Shown: positions 17,304 to 27,017 of the stretch, piece after piece
How the letters are laid out: every line of letters starts with the position of its first letter
Position numbering within the stretch: position 1 is the first letter of the stretch
Source of the DNA: Bacillota bacterium
GTDB lineage: Bacteria; Bacillota; Clostridia; Lachnospirales; Lachnospiraceae
DNA: 63,098 nt
NCBI GenBank assembly: GCA_023415475.1
Contig: JAEZKL010000110.1
Location: 1-63,098, forward strand
Reading direction: 5' to 3'
The notes under the pieces: generated by a model
Database searches by the model: none
Seen by the model: only the letters and a program-made list of their open reading frames with translations
Told to the model about the DNA's origin: nothing
Position numbers and translations under genes: made by a program

Positions 17304-17804
17304 ATGAAAATGAATTCTGCAAACTTTATTTTGCGTTTAGCCACAATTGATGATACAGAGCTGGTACTTGATTTTATTAAAGAGCTGGCTGAATATGAGC
17401 ATATGTCGGATCAGGTAGTGGCAACCCCGGAGCTGCTAAAAGCTTCCATCTTTGATCAGAAGAAGGCCGAAGTTATCATCGCCGAATACGAAGACAGACC
17501 GGTCGGCTTCGCTCTGTTCTTCCACAATTATTCCACCTTTCTTGGCAGACCGGGAATTTATCTTGAGGACCTCTATGTTAAGGAGGATATGAGAGGAATG
17601 GGCTTTGGAACCCGTATTCTATCCTATCTGGCAGAACTGGCAACAGAACGAGGCTGTGGAAGACTGGAGTGGGCATGTCTTAATTGGAACGAACCCTCAA
17701 TTCAATTCTACAAGCAGATGGGTGGATTACCCATGAATGAGTGGACGGTGTATCGTCTTCAGGGGGAAGCCCTTCACAATATGGCAGCACATAGCTGTGA
17801 ATAA
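17304..17804 (+). CDS. GNAT N-acetyltransferase, SSAT/diamine acetyltransferase-like
   Basis: 166 residues. Acetyl-CoA loop YVKEDMRGMGFGTRIL and the segments VGFALFFHNYSTFLGRPGIYLEDL and LEWACLNWNEPSIQFYKQMG are typical of the spermidine/spermine and thialysine acetyltransferase group, cytoplasmic enzymes acetylating small amines. GGAGGT lies ten bases before the ATG. The substrate is inferred from resemblance only. It is monocistronic; the MFS gene follows 110 bp on. Confidence 0.85.
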   Translation: MKMNSANFILRLATIDDTELVLDFIKELAEYEHMSDQVVATPELLKASIFDQKKAEVIIAEYEDRPVGFALFFHNYSTFLGRPGIYLEDLYVKEDMRGMGFGTRILSYLAELATERGCGRLEWACLNWNEPSIQFYKQMGGLPMNEWTVYRLQGEALHNMAAHSCE

Positions 17805-17914
17805 TTGTCTATCATTCATACACGAAAACACATTGAGAAATCCTTAAGAATCGCTTATAATACAATCAGCACAGTAATATTACATTTAAGTGAAGCTGGA
17901 GGGTTTTTGACAAC

Positions 17915-19345
17915 ATGTTTAATAATTTATCATACATACACCGTTATATGTTAGGGCAACTCAGGCGAATATATTTTATGGCCTTACCCGAGTCAAAGCA
18001 GGATCTCAAAAGCAGCCGTATCTATTATACGACTGCGGATAGTGCCGCTCAGACCATAGCACAGCTTACCGGAGGTACCTTTTTAGCTACCCTGATGTCC
18101 CATAGCGGTATCTCGGATGCCAATATTGGTATCATAACCTCCTTAATCAGTTTTGCTGCCCTTACACAGCTCTTCCTGATTAACTTTTTTAAAAGAATTA
18201 AAAAATATAAATTACTAGTCACTGTCACCGCTCTGCAGCGTATACTTTTTGCTGCACTTTATTTTGTCCCCCTGTTTTTGATCAACGATGCTATGAAAGC
18301 ATTTCTCATCGTTATTATGTATTTCATCGGACAGGTCTGCGTACAGATTGGTACCCCTGCTTCCCAGGTCTGGATTGCCAGCCTGGTTCCGAGCCGTCTC
18401 AGAGGGAAATACTTTTCGATCAAGGATTCCGTGGCAGTATTCGTTGTTTCCAGCATGATGCTGATTTGCGGTATGATTTTGGACTATTTTAAGAAGGTTG
18501 ATATTTTCACCGGCTTTATTATCATCGGTGTACTTATTTTTATCCTGGTCGTTATCAATGTAGTCGGACTGTCTTTAATGAAGGAGCCCAAGCTCTCCTA
18601 TGTAAATGATGAAGGCAAGGAGATGCATGGCCGCCTGGCAAAAAGAGCAAAGGAGCAGGTGGTAGTCGAGAAGAGTCAAAGTATCCTTTCCGAAATTAAG
18701 GAAGCCATCGGTGACCGTAAATTCCGTAAAGCCTTCTCTATACAATGCCTTTATACCATGGCCTTCTATATCTGTGCACCCTTTAATTCCAGCTACATGA
18801 TCAGCGATTTGTCCCTACCCTATACCTTTATTATGCTGGTCAGCTTTTTCTTCAACCTGTACCGTATCTATCTCATGCCTAGATTAGGAAGAATGGCAGA
18901 CAAGCATGGTATGGGTAAGATTCTTCGCTATACCCTGTTTTTACTCGGATTGAATTTCTTAACCATAACCTTTATGATGCCCTTCAATGCATATCCTATG
19001 TACATTCTTGCCACCTTCTTTAGCTCTACGGCATGGGCTTTTGTCGGTATCGGATTATTTGGCATCCAGCTGGATTTCTATCGTAGTGAGAAGCGTATGA
19101 TATGGCTTACGTTGACCTCCTCTGTATGCGGATTGTTCGGTTTTCTGGTATCTTTGGTGGGCGGTTCTATTCTGGATACGCTGCAGCATCTGGACATTCA
19201 TTTATTGGGACAAAAAATATATGCCCAACAGATACTGAACCTGATTGGCTTTGTCATCATTGTGTTTGCAGTTATTTTTATCCGTCTCCGCATCGAGACA
19301 GAAAAGATAGATACTAACCGTCAAGACGGCAGGGTTGATGTGTAA
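17915..19345 (+). CDS. MFS transporter of unknown substrate
   Basis: 476 residues with about twelve hydrophobic helices. A soluble N-terminal stretch of about 40 residues and a long charged central loop (about 225-275, KEPKLSYVNDEGKEMHGRLAKRAKEQ) separate the two halves. PSRLRGKYFSIKD after helix 5 matches the MFS loop motif. GGAGGG precedes the ATG. No neighbour suggests a substrate. It resembles uncharacterised Firmicutes MFS proteins rather than drug pumps or sugar carriers. Confidence 0.8.
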   Translation: MFNNLSYIHRYMLGQLRRIYFMALPESKQDLKSSRIYYTTADSAAQTIAQLTGGTFLATLMSHSGISDANIGIITSLISFAALTQLFLINFFKRIKKYKLLVTVTALQRILFAALYFVPLFLINDAMKAFLIVIMYFIGQVCVQIGTPASQVWIASLVPSRLRGKYFSIKDSVAVFVVSSMMLICGMILDYFKKVDIFTGFIIIGVLIFILVVINVVGLSLMKEPKLSYVNDEGKEMHGRLAKRAKEQVVVEKSQSILSEIKEAIGDRKFRKAFSIQCLYTMAFYICAPFNSSYMISDLSLPYTFIMLVSFFFNLYRIYLMPRLGRMADKHGMGKILRYTLFLLGLNFLTITFMMPFNAYPMYILATFFSSTAWAFVGIGLFGIQLDFYRSEKRMIWLTLTSSVCGLFGFLVSLVGGSILDTLQHLDIHLLGQKIYAQQILNLIGFVIIVFAVIFIRLRIETEKIDTNRQDGRVDV

Positions 19346-19413
19346 CGATAAGTTATAATTAATTATTACCTTAAGCTATTGTCAGACATCGGGGGACATG
19401 GTGAGAAGTACTT

Positions 19414-19472
19414 AAGCTCATGTTATGGATCTTACGCAGCACTGCTACGTGAAATCCGGCATGGGCTTTTTT
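19414..19472 (+). terminator. terminator downstream of the MFS gene
   Basis: AAGCTCATG and CATGGGCTT pair (one G-T), enclosing a smaller ACGCAG..CTACGT stem, and TTTTTT follows. It lies before the promoter of the next gene, so it belongs to the MFS transcript. Confidence 0.65.
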
Positions 19473-19504
19473 CACTACATCTTTCATTTCGCTACATCTT
19501 TCAA

Positions 19505-19562
19505 TTGACAAACGGATGAATATGACTTATAATTACAGCTGACAAGACAGCTATCATGTCTT
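19505..19562 (+). promoter_or_regulatory. consensus promoter with operator-like dyad ahead of the ECF S-component gene
   Basis: Perfect TTGACA (19505-19510), 17-base spacer and perfect TATAAT (19528-19533). Just past the expected start a dyad AAGACA-N7-TGTCTT (19544-19562) sits where a repressor would act. A further CTGCTGT/ACAGCAG hairpin (19650-19666) lies against the ribosome site. The dyad could be bound by a vitamin-responsive repressor such as NiaR; that is inferred from the product, not shown. Confidence 0.7.
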
Positions 19563-19679
19563 TTGTAAACAGAATGATAAACTGATCATAAATTGACTGT
19601 ATCACTACATTTATTTTTACCACATCATCAAAAAAGGGAAGTATAAGAACTGCTGTAAAACAGCAGAATGGAGGTAATT

Positions 19680-20246
19680 ATGACATATAACACTTCAAAC
19701 AAAGTAAAAATAATGACTGTCGCAGCACTTCTCAGCGCCTTGGGTATAGTAATCCCGATGTTTGCTCCTAAGATTATCATCGAGCCCGCATCCTTCACCT
19801 TAGCGAGCCATGTTGCTGTATTTATTGCAATGTTCATCTCTCCTTTAGTAGCCATTGCAGTTGCACTGATTTCCGGTTTGGGCTTCTTCATAGCAGGCTT
19901 TCCTCTGGTTGTTGTGCTTCGCGCTTTGACCCATTTGATCTTTGCTACTTTGGGCGCTTTCATTCTTAAGAAGAATAATAACATTTTATTATCCCCTAAG
20001 ACCAGTGTACCGTTTGCAATATTAATTTCCTTAGTACATGCAATTGCCGAGGTTTCAATTGTCAGTTTGTATTACTTCGGTACCGGTGCAGCCATGAGTC
20101 CCTATTACATCATTGTTCTGGTTGGTGTCGGAACAATAGTTCATAGCTTGGTAGACTTCTCTATCGCAGGCTTCGTGTGGGTGCCTCTACAGTATGTTCT
20201 GACCATTCCCGCTAATGCCAAGGTTCGAAGATCTACAGCAAATTAA
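19680..20246 (+). CDS. ECF transporter substrate-binding (S) component, probably niacin (NiaX-like)
   Basis: 188 residues with five to six membrane helices and no soluble domain, the form of energy-coupling-factor S-components, which bind a vitamin and dock on a shared EcfAA'T module. The stretch PASFTLASHVAVFIAMFISP is what I associate with the niacin-type NiaX group; riboflavin, folate or pantothenate types differ there. GGAGG is five bases before the ATG at 19680; an in-frame ATG at 19668 has no site. No EcfA or EcfT is nearby, as usual for group II systems. It has its own strong promoter. Confidence 0.65.
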   Translation: MTYNTSNKVKIMTVAALLSALGIVIPMFAPKIIIEPASFTLASHVAVFIAMFISPLVAIAVALISGLGFFIAGFPLVVVLRALTHLIFATLGAFILKKNNNILLSPKTSVPFAILISLVHAIAEVSIVSLYYFGTGAAMSPYYIIVLVGVGTIVHSLVDFSIAGFVWVPLQYVLTIPANAKVRRSTAN

Positions 20247-20275
20247 GAATGAGAAATTTAGGTAAGGCAGATGGA

Positions 20276-20357
20276 AAGAGGATGTTCCAAAACAGTTTCA
20301 TTAATACAGGTAGGATAACCTGTACTAATGATACATCGTTTTGAAAACATCCTCTTT
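20276..20357. repeat. large hairpin, diverged relative of the GGCTGTTTCAAA family
   Basis: AAAGAGGATGTT (20276-20287) and AACATCCTCTTT (20346-20357) form the outer stem; CAGGTAGGATAACCTG is the inner part. It lies between convergent genes and overlaps the last bases of the HD-GYP stop codon, so it probably terminates both. Confidence 0.7.
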
Positions 20358-21447
20358 ATTCAAATGCAGTAGAATTGTTACTCCAACTCATCTCCAGTTC
20401 GGATTCAAAAATCGTAACCGATAATGTCTGCATCAGATCAACCTCATACGGCGTTATATCCCTTCCCCACTCATCCGTAACAATTCTGACAATTGGCCTA
20501 AGGGGGAAATTCTTATTCTGCTCCTTAACAATACCGATAGTATTGTCCGATAACCTCACCATAGACCCATTCGGATAGATTGCTATCTGCTTAATCAAAA
20601 CCGATACCAGCTTTAAATCGAATTGCGTCTCGGCGTGCTCAACCAGATAATTTACTGCTTGGTTAGCACTCCATTTACTCCGATAACATCGGTCTGATAC
20701 CAATGCATCATAAACATCAGCTATCGCTACAATTCTTGTAAATTCATGCAGCTCAGCAGCAGGGGTTCCTGTCGGATAGCCTTTACCATCCATTCGCTCA
20801 TGATGATATAATGATATGATTCTTGATAGCTCTGTCAGATTGACACACTTTTTCAAAGCCTCATAGCCAAGTACTGTGTGCTTCTTCACATGCTCATATT
20901 CCAATTCATCAAGCTTTCCTACTTTATTTACAATCCTGCTATCCAGAAGTATCTTGCCTATATCATGAAGCAGAGCACCGGTTCCAAGCTTCTCCAGCAT
21001 CGATCTGGTATAACCTAATTTACTAGCAATAATCAATGAATAAACCGTAGTGCTGACAGAATGAGTAAAGGTATATTCATCTGCTGCTCCGATGTCACTG
21101 AGGCTGATCTGGGTATCCGGATTGGCCAGTATTTCATCAATGATACTATTTAAGGCAACCGAAAACTCTTGAATATCGATTACTGTTTTAGCAGCAAAGT
21201 CTTCCGTTGTCTGGCGAAGCACCTGCTTACACATCTGCCTGGTCTCCTCCGATATTACATCCGGTATCTCTATGCCATCACTTTTGGTATCCTCAATATA
21301 AACATATTCAATGCCCAGTCGTTCCAGACTTTTTGAATACCGCTCCAGGTCACTTGTCCCTTCCTTTAGCACCAAACAGTCTCTGTAATAAATCGATTTC
21401 GCTAACGTCATCTCCTGATTTAACATTGATAAAGAAACTAAACGCAT
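20356..21447 (-). CDS. HD-GYP domain c-di-GMP phosphodiesterase
   Basis: 363 residues. An N-terminal region of about 110 residues resembling the domain often found ahead of HD-GYP is followed by the catalytic domain: HDIGK (metal site), HTVLGYEALK, HHERMDGKGYP (the GYP motif) and ADVYDALVSDRCYR. HD-GYP enzymes hydrolyse c-di-GMP to GMP. No receiver or membrane segment is present, so it is a soluble enzyme. With the two GGDEF-EAL proteins this is the third c-di-GMP enzyme in the window. Confidence 0.93.
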   Translation of the reverse strand: MRLVSLSMLNQEMTLAKSIYYRDCLVLKEGTSDLERYSKSLERLGIEYVYIEDTKSDGIEIPDVISEETRQMCKQVLRQTTEDFAAKTVIDIQEFSVALNSIIDEILANPDTQISLSDIGAADEYTFTHSVSTTVYSLIIASKLGYTRSMLEKLGTGALLHDIGKILLDSRIVNKVGKLDELEYEHVKKHTVLGYEALKKCVNLTELSRIISLYHHERMDGKGYPTGTPAAELHEFTRIVAIADVYDALVSDRCYRSKWSANQAVNYLVEHAETQFDLKLVSVLIKQIAIYPNGSMVRLSDNTIGIVKEQNKNFPLRPIVRIVTDEWGRDITPYEVDLMQTLSVTIFESELEMSWSNNSTAFE

Positions 21448-21717
21448 TTATTGTCTCCTTTGTAAACACATAGAAAGGTGACCGTATTGCAGACCACCTC
21501 AATCTAATTCTATATAAAAATATATGATATCACCTATATAATAGGATTTAGAAGTCATAATAATCATCCTAATTTTACCTTTATCATACTTTATTGTCAA
21601 GAAGGTGTCAAGAAGCAGCCTGGGAATTCTTCTTATTTTTGTAAAATAATTTAACAATGTCTCCTAAAGGTCAAGGGGTCATAGGTTGACTGAGTGATAG
21701 ATACATTTCTGCGAGAA

Positions 21718-21776
21718 AAAAGAACTTGTCGCTGTAACCGTACCGGTTCTATATGGTTCCTACAACAAGTCCTTTT
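21718..21776 (-). terminator. terminator for the GH130 gene
   Basis: On the minus strand AAAAGGACTTGT pairs with ACAAGTTCTTTT and runs into a T-tract. It lies directly after the GH130 stop. The rest of 21448-21717, upstream of the HD-GYP gene, shows no gene or clear motif. Confidence 0.75.
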
Positions 21777-21781
21777 ATTAA

Positions 21782-22750
21782 TTATAGAGCGTTATCCTTA
21801 ATATACTTGATCAAATCATCTGCCTGAGTAAACGCCAATGCCACGACAGTATCGGCAGCACCATAGTAAATAGCGATTCTTCCGGTTGCAGCATCATGCA
21901 AGGTTGCGCAAGGGAAGGTGACATTCGGTACATCTCCGACACATTCATAAAGCTCTGTCGGATGGAAGATGAAGGGTTTACACCTGTACTTTACCTTCCA
22001 GGGTTCATCAATATCCAGGATTGCCGCTCCCATGGAATATATCATGCCGTTACAGGTAGTTCCGACACCATGAAAAATTAATAACCAGCCTTCCTCTGTC
22101 TCAATCGGGATCGGACCGGCACCAACCTTAGTCCAGGCCCAGCCCTGTGCCTGCATTACAAAGCGGTGGTACCCCCAATGCTCCATGTCTGGACTCTGGC
22201 TTAAGTACATATCTCCGAAGGGTGTATGTCCATTGTCACTGGGTCTGGAGAACATCATGTATTTTCCGTTGATTTTTCTCGGAAACAGAACGCCGTTACG
22301 ATTAAAGGGCAAAAATGCATTCTCAAGCTGATAGAACCTCTTAAAGTCAAAGGAATAAGCAACACCGATGGTCGGCCCATGATAATTGTTACACCAGGTT
22401 ACATAATAACGATCCTCGATCCAACATACTCTGGGATCATAGCCACAGGCAACCCCGATCTGCTCCTCCTTCTGATTGTATAAGGGCATCGGATCATGTT
22501 CAATATCCCAAGCAATACCATCCTTGCTCTTCCCCAGGAAAAGATGCTGCTGCATTGCCTTATCGTCACTTCTGAATACGCCGATAAAAGCACCATCCTT
22601 CGCAATAACTGCACTGTTAAATATACTATTTGCACTGGGAATCTGATTTCTCTTAATAATCGGATTATTGCTATATCTCCATACTATATCATTACAGTCC
22701 TCCGGACGATTTTGCCAAGGAATATTCGGTAAATTCTCTCCTATGATCAT
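21782..22750 (-). CDS. GH130 beta-mannoside phosphorylase
   Basis: 322 residues of the five-bladed GH130 fold, inverting phosphorylases that cleave beta-mannosides to mannose-1-phosphate. Seen: NSIFNSAVI near the N-terminus, GYDPRVCWIEDRYYVTW containing the catalytic Asp, GVLFPRKINGKYMMFSRPSD, and GAGPIPIETEEGWLLIFHG. AGGAGG precedes the ATG. It is a lone gene with its own terminator. Whether it prefers mannosyl-glucose, mannosyl-GlcNAc or mannooligosaccharides cannot be read off. Confidence 0.9.
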   Translation of the reverse strand: MIIGENLPNIPWQNRPEDCNDIVWRYSNNPIIKRNQIPSANSIFNSAVIAKDGAFIGVFRSDDKAMQQHLFLGKSKDGIAWDIEHDPMPLYNQKEEQIGVACGYDPRVCWIEDRYYVTWCNNYHGPTIGVAYSFDFKRFYQLENAFLPFNRNGVLFPRKINGKYMMFSRPSDNGHTPFGDMYLSQSPDMEHWGYHRFVMQAQGWAWTKVGAGPIPIETEEGWLLIFHGVGTTCNGMIYSMGAAILDIDEPWKVKYRCKPFIFHPTELYECVGDVPNVTFPCATLHDAATGRIAIYYGAADTVVALAFTQADDLIKYIKDNAL

Positions 22751-22992
22751 AATAACCTCCTTTATATTAGTGCATACATAGTGCGTCGAGTGTGCATTAC
22801 ATGTTCTAAATTATACCAATAATTTGTTATTTTGTCCATCCTTTTATTGCATTTGTATCGTATGATTAGTTGCTTCTCCTACTCCTTCCCGGTACTCTGG
22901 TTTCCTCCTGCCCGTATGCATTTTATATTGGTATTTCCTCATTATTGTGTTAAAGTATACCTATCATTACATGATCACAAAGGAAATAATCT

Positions 22993-23457
22993 ATGGCAAA
23001 TGAAAAATACTCCCTTTATCATTTTCTCTGTAATCCTCATCAACCGGACAATCCTCGTGCAAAGATTAAGGATCGTCTGCTGCTGATGCTTTATTTAGCC
23101 GGTATCTACCTGTTCTTTAGCCTGCTTCATATCGGCTGTCCCCTGAAATTCATTACGGGCATCTCCTGCCCCGGCTGCGGTATGACAAGGGCCTTTCGAT
23201 CCCTTCTGCAGCTTGACATTAACATGGCTCTTCATTACCATCCATTGTTTATTCTGGTGCCTTTCATGTTTGTACTTTACTTATTCGATTTTTACATCAA
23301 TCCTAAGCTTATAAAGGTATTATGGGCTACTATTATACTCACATTTCTTATCATCTACTTCATTCGACTTTTTCTATTACAAAGTGACGTGGTAGAGATT
23401 GACATCTCCTACGGTATAGTGATAAGACTATATCAATTAATAGTCAACGGAAAGTAA
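22993..23457 (+). CDS. DUF2752 membrane protein
   Basis: 154 residues. The family signature GCPLKFITGISCPGCGMTRAFRSLLQLDINMALHYHPL is complete with its CPGCGMTR core; about three membrane helices follow. The function of DUF2752 proteins is unknown. AAAGGA is ten bases before the ATG. It precedes the MoxR-DUF58 operon by 154 bp and may be transcribed with it. Confidence 0.85.
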   Translation: MANEKYSLYHFLCNPHQPDNPRAKIKDRLLLMLYLAGIYLFFSLLHIGCPLKFITGISCPGCGMTRAFRSLLQLDINMALHYHPLFILVPFMFVLYLFDFYINPKLIKVLWATIILTFLIIYFIRLFLLQSDVVEIDISYGIVIRLYQLIVNGK

Positions 23458-23611
23458 CAGGGCTATATATCCGGTTTTTCTTTCATAGTATGTGTTATTA
23501 TCTGTATCTTGTACAAAAAAAATTGCATTTTTTATGTATTTTTTCAATTGGCATATGTATTATAATGGAAATAAGGCAGTAATAAAATTACATAGAAAGT
23601 CAGGTATGCAT

Positions 23612-24568
23612 ATGGAGATAAATCAAATTCAATCAAAAGTAGATGGTATTAAAAAGAATATCAATAAAGTGATTGTAGGAAAATCCGAGGTGACAGATCT
23701 AATTCTTACAGCTCTGCTGTCCAACGGACATGTTCTTCTGGAGGATGTCCCGGGTACAGGAAAGACCCTGATCGCAAAATCTTTGGCTCGCTCTATCGAT
23801 GCCTGCTTTAAGCGGATCCAGTTCACTCCGGATCTTCTTCCCTCCGATATTACAGGTTTAAATTATTATAATCAAAAGCAGGGTGAATTCACCTTCCATA
23901 GCGGCCCCGTATTCACCAATATCCTTCTGGCGGATGAGATTAATCGTGCCACACCCAGAACTCAATCCAGTCTGCTGGAATGTATGGAGGAACGCCAGAT
24001 TACCATAGATGGGGAGACACGTCTGCTAAAGCACCCTTTTCTCGTAATCGCAACCGAGAATCCTGTTGAGACCTCCGGGACCTTTCCGCTACCGGAAGCG
24101 CAGCTGGATCGCTTTCTGATGAAGCTAAAGGTAGGCTTCCCTACTAATAGGGAAGAGATAACCATATTGAATCGCTTCATCCTGGATAACCCGTTGGAGC
24201 AGCTCACACCGGTATGCTCCGGGGAGGAGCTCTTACAAATGCAGACAGCTGTAAAATCCGTATATGTTCATCCGTCCATTATGGAATATATGGTGGCAAT
24301 CGTTAATAAAACCAGAGATAACGATAATGTTACTCTTGGCGTAAGTCCCCGCGGTACTTTAGCGCTTCTGCGCTCCTCACAGGCATATGCAGCTATTTCC
24401 GGTAATCATTATGTTACTCCTGAGATCGTAAAATATCTGGCTCCGTTTGTACTGACTCACCGCCTGATTCTTCGCACCAGTTTCCATAAAACCTCCTCAG
24501 CCCATGAATTAATGATGAGGCTACTGGATGATACTCCTGTTCCGACCGAGGATTTCACCAGGCGATAG
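23612..24568 (+). CDS. MoxR-family AAA+ ATPase
   Basis: 318 residues. Walker A is LLEDVPGTGKTLIAKSLA, Walker B ILLADEINRATPRTQSSLLECMEE, and the sensor-1 segment FLVIATENPVE; the C-terminal lid ends DDTPVP. MoxR ATPases act as chaperones for insertion of cofactors or activation of von Willebrand-type partners, usually beside DUF58 genes. The ATG at 23612 lies seven bases after an AGG; longer frames up to 23492 start without a site. It is followed 25 bp on by the DUF58 gene. Confidence 0.93.
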   Translation: MEINQIQSKVDGIKKNINKVIVGKSEVTDLILTALLSNGHVLLEDVPGTGKTLIAKSLARSIDACFKRIQFTPDLLPSDITGLNYYNQKQGEFTFHSGPVFTNILLADEINRATPRTQSSLLECMEERQITIDGETRLLKHPFLVIATENPVETSGTFPLPEAQLDRFLMKLKVGFPTNREEITILNRFILDNPLEQLTPVCSGEELLQMQTAVKSVYVHPSIMEYMVAIVNKTRDNDNVTLGVSPRGTLALLRSSQAYAAISGNHYVTPEIVKYLAPFVLTHRLILRTSFHKTSSAHELMMRLLDDTPVPTEDFTRR

Positions 24569-24593
24569 GTTGATTTATGGAGGTTATAAGGGT

Positions 24594-25709
24594 ATGAAAA
24601 TTATCGCTGCTATGATCGGCGCAATGCTTCTCTATGAATTTCAGAGGATATTATATAACCGCTTTTGGAATCGAAACTTAACCGTAGATCTCAGTCTATC
24701 CGATGATAAAGCGGTTGAAGGTGATCAACTGTCACTGATTGAAACCGTAACCAATCAAAAGCTCCTTCCTATCCCGGTTCTTAAAATCAAATATATGGCT
24801 TCCAGATTCCTAATCTTCTTAGATACACGCCAAACCGAAGTGACAGATCATACTTATCGTAATGACCTGTTCACTGTTATGATGTATCAGAAGCTGACGC
24901 GCACCATCCCATTTCTATGCACCAAGAGGGGTTATTACACCATCGACAAGATTTATCTTGTATGCAATGATATCCTTCTTGAATCCGAATTGGTGTCAGA
25001 CTCCGATGCAAAGATACAACTCTATGTATACCCCAGACCGATTGAATACAGCCGTCTTCAGATCCCATTTCAGAAGATGTTTGGGACCGTGCTTACCAGA
25101 CGCCTCCTTTATGAAGATCCCTTTGAATTCAAAAGCATCCGTGAATATCAATCCTATGATACAATGAGGACGATAAACTGGAAGGCTTCGGCCAAAACCG
25201 GAACACTTATGGTAAATGTGCATGATCATACCGCCTCACAGCAAATTAAAATACTGCTGAACATTGAATCGGATACTCTTCGCAAGCATGAAGAGCTGCT
25301 GGAGGAAAGTATCCGCCTTGCAACTGCCTTTGCTGCCTATTTTATTGAACAGGGTATTCCGACTGCTCTATATACCAATGCCCCGGATGTAATCAGCCGG
25401 GAGGTTCTTAATGCACCAGCGGGCTCCGGCCATAGTCATATCCGTACAATTAATGAAACCCTTGCACGAATCGATGATACCCAGACTCCACCCTCCTTTG
25501 TCAGCGTTCTTGGAGAGGAGATGGAACTCATGAAGCCGAATGATTATATTCTGTTGATATCCTCTTATCAGAGAGCGGATCTTCAGCGAGAGCTGCTTCG
25601 GCTGACACAGGAGAAGATTGATTTCTCCTGGATTGTTCCTGTAGACAAAGAGGTTCAGCTTACTGTGGAAGGTGATCTTCTGAATTATATCATACCCTGG
25701 GAAATCTAA
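24594..25709 (+). CDS. DUF58 domain protein
   Basis: 371 residues: an N-terminal hydrophobic segment, a beta-rich region, and the DUF58 hallmark YEDPFEFKSIREYQSYDTMRTINWKASAKTG at about 180-210, then a vWA-like C-terminal half. GGAGG lies ten bases before the ATG at 24594; the longer frame from 24528 overlaps moxR and has no site. DUF58 proteins are the usual partner of MoxR ATPases at the membrane. Confidence 0.9.
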   Translation: MKIIAAMIGAMLLYEFQRILYNRFWNRNLTVDLSLSDDKAVEGDQLSLIETVTNQKLLPIPVLKIKYMASRFLIFLDTRQTEVTDHTYRNDLFTVMMYQKLTRTIPFLCTKRGYYTIDKIYLVCNDILLESELVSDSDAKIQLYVYPRPIEYSRLQIPFQKMFGTVLTRRLLYEDPFEFKSIREYQSYDTMRTINWKASAKTGTLMVNVHDHTASQQIKILLNIESDTLRKHEELLEESIRLATAFAAYFIEQGIPTALYTNAPDVISREVLNAPAGSGHSHIRTINETLARIDDTQTPPSFVSVLGEEMELMKPNDYILLISSYQRADLQRELLRLTQEKIDFSWIVPVDKEVQLTVEGDLLNYIIPWEI

Positions 25710-25748
25710 TTCTGTTTTCACTTATTAATATAGAACGGAGGGAAGGCT

Positions 25749-27017
25749 ATGAATATTAAGCGGCAAGAGCTGACAATCGATATCATCAACATTATTATGC
25801 GCTTTATTCCCGCATACCTGTTTATTACCATTTTGTTATATAATTTGGATTCTAAATCCTCATTACATACTTTAATCCTGCTGCCCGCCCCCATTCTTTC
25901 CTTCCTGATCAAAAAATACACCCATCATATCTGGTCCTTCCTGTTATTACATAGCACAATACTTACTATCTATCTGACATTGATTTCCGACCTATATTTC
26001 AGAATCGTCATCATTATCTATCTGGTTATATTAACAGCAGTGGCATATTATAAAAAGAACAAGAAAAAGGAGCTCGAAAACACCTCCGCATTATTAATAA
26101 TTCTGTTTGTTCTGTTTTATATCGCCTGCTCTCTTTTCGGTATGCCGAACCTATTACAGCTATGTTTTCATTTGTCTATTGTTTATGCTCTCTTATATGT
26201 GGTGAATATGTATCTTTTGAACCTGGAGAAGTTCGTATACAATCATGAAGGAATGACTAATATACCCTTTCGCCAGATCAGAAATTCCAATAATGTTATG
26301 ATTGTATTGTTAAGCAGCTTATTCCTGGTTGCTATGTTCACCTTCTCCCTAATACCCTTGGACCGTTTATTATCCAGTCTGGGGAAGCTGCTTATCCGCT
26401 TACTTCGCTTTCTTTTCTCATTACTTCGCTTTGAGGAGCCGGAGGATATTCTTGAACCCGAAGAAGAAGAGCAGACGATAGTAGAGGACTTCCCTATTCC
26501 CGAACCCTCCCGTATTTTTGAGATTATCCTGGAAATTCTTCAATGGGTGGCAATTATTTTTGTTATCGCTTTTATGATTGCTCTGATCCTGTACATCTTG
26601 TATCAAATCTATCAGTACTTTTATATCAAGAGCGAGGAGGAAGCAAAGGATAAGATTGAGTTCCTATCCCCCTTTATGCAGAAGGAACGAGTCAAGCGGG
26701 AACGGGGGAAAATGTACCGTAATCTCTTTGGCCGGTCGAACAATGCCCAGATACGAAAATTCTTTACTCAGGCAGTCACCGCCAACCTTACACCGGATAC
26801 GAAGCTGGATAAAAGCCTCACTCCCTCCCAGCTATCCAACTTCATCCTACCGACACCCTCTGAAGCTTCCCCTCCCTTAATGGGAGAAGGCCAGACTGTG
26901 GACCAAATAAATAAGAAAAAGCATATTACCGAGTGTTATGAGAAAGCAAGATACGGCAATGAGGAATGCAGCAGGGATGAGGTCCAGCTCCTTAAAAAGC
27001 TGCTGAAAGAAAAATAA
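25749..27017 (+). CDS. multi-helix membrane protein, third gene of the MoxR-DUF58 operon
   Basis: 422 residues. About seven membrane helices fill residues 15-235, an acidic linker (EEPEDILEPEEEEQ) and another helix (about 260-285) follow, then a cytoplasmic tail of about 130 residues ending ECYEKARYGNEECSRDEVQLLKKLL, similar to the tail of DUF4129/transglutaminase-type partners. The extracytoplasmic transglutaminase core (Cys-His-Asp) usual in this third gene is absent. GGAGG precedes the ATG. It probably forms the membrane part of the complex. Confidence 0.75.
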   Translation: MNIKRQELTIDIINIIMRFIPAYLFITILLYNLDSKSSLHTLILLPAPILSFLIKKYTHHIWSFLLLHSTILTIYLTLISDLYFRIVIIIYLVILTAVAYYKKNKKKELENTSALLIILFVLFYIACSLFGMPNLLQLCFHLSIVYALLYVVNMYLLNLEKFVYNHEGMTNIPFRQIRNSNNVMIVLLSSLFLVAMFTFSLIPLDRLLSSLGKLLIRLLRFLFSLLRFEEPEDILEPEEEEQTIVEDFPIPEPSRIFEIILEILQWVAIIFVIAFMIALILYILYQIYQYFYIKSEEEAKDKIEFLSPFMQKERVKRERGKMYRNLFGRSNNAQIRKFFTQAVTANLTPDTKLDKSLTPSQLSNFILPTPSEASPPLMGEGQTVDQINKKKHITECYEKARYGNEECSRDEVQLLKKLLKEK

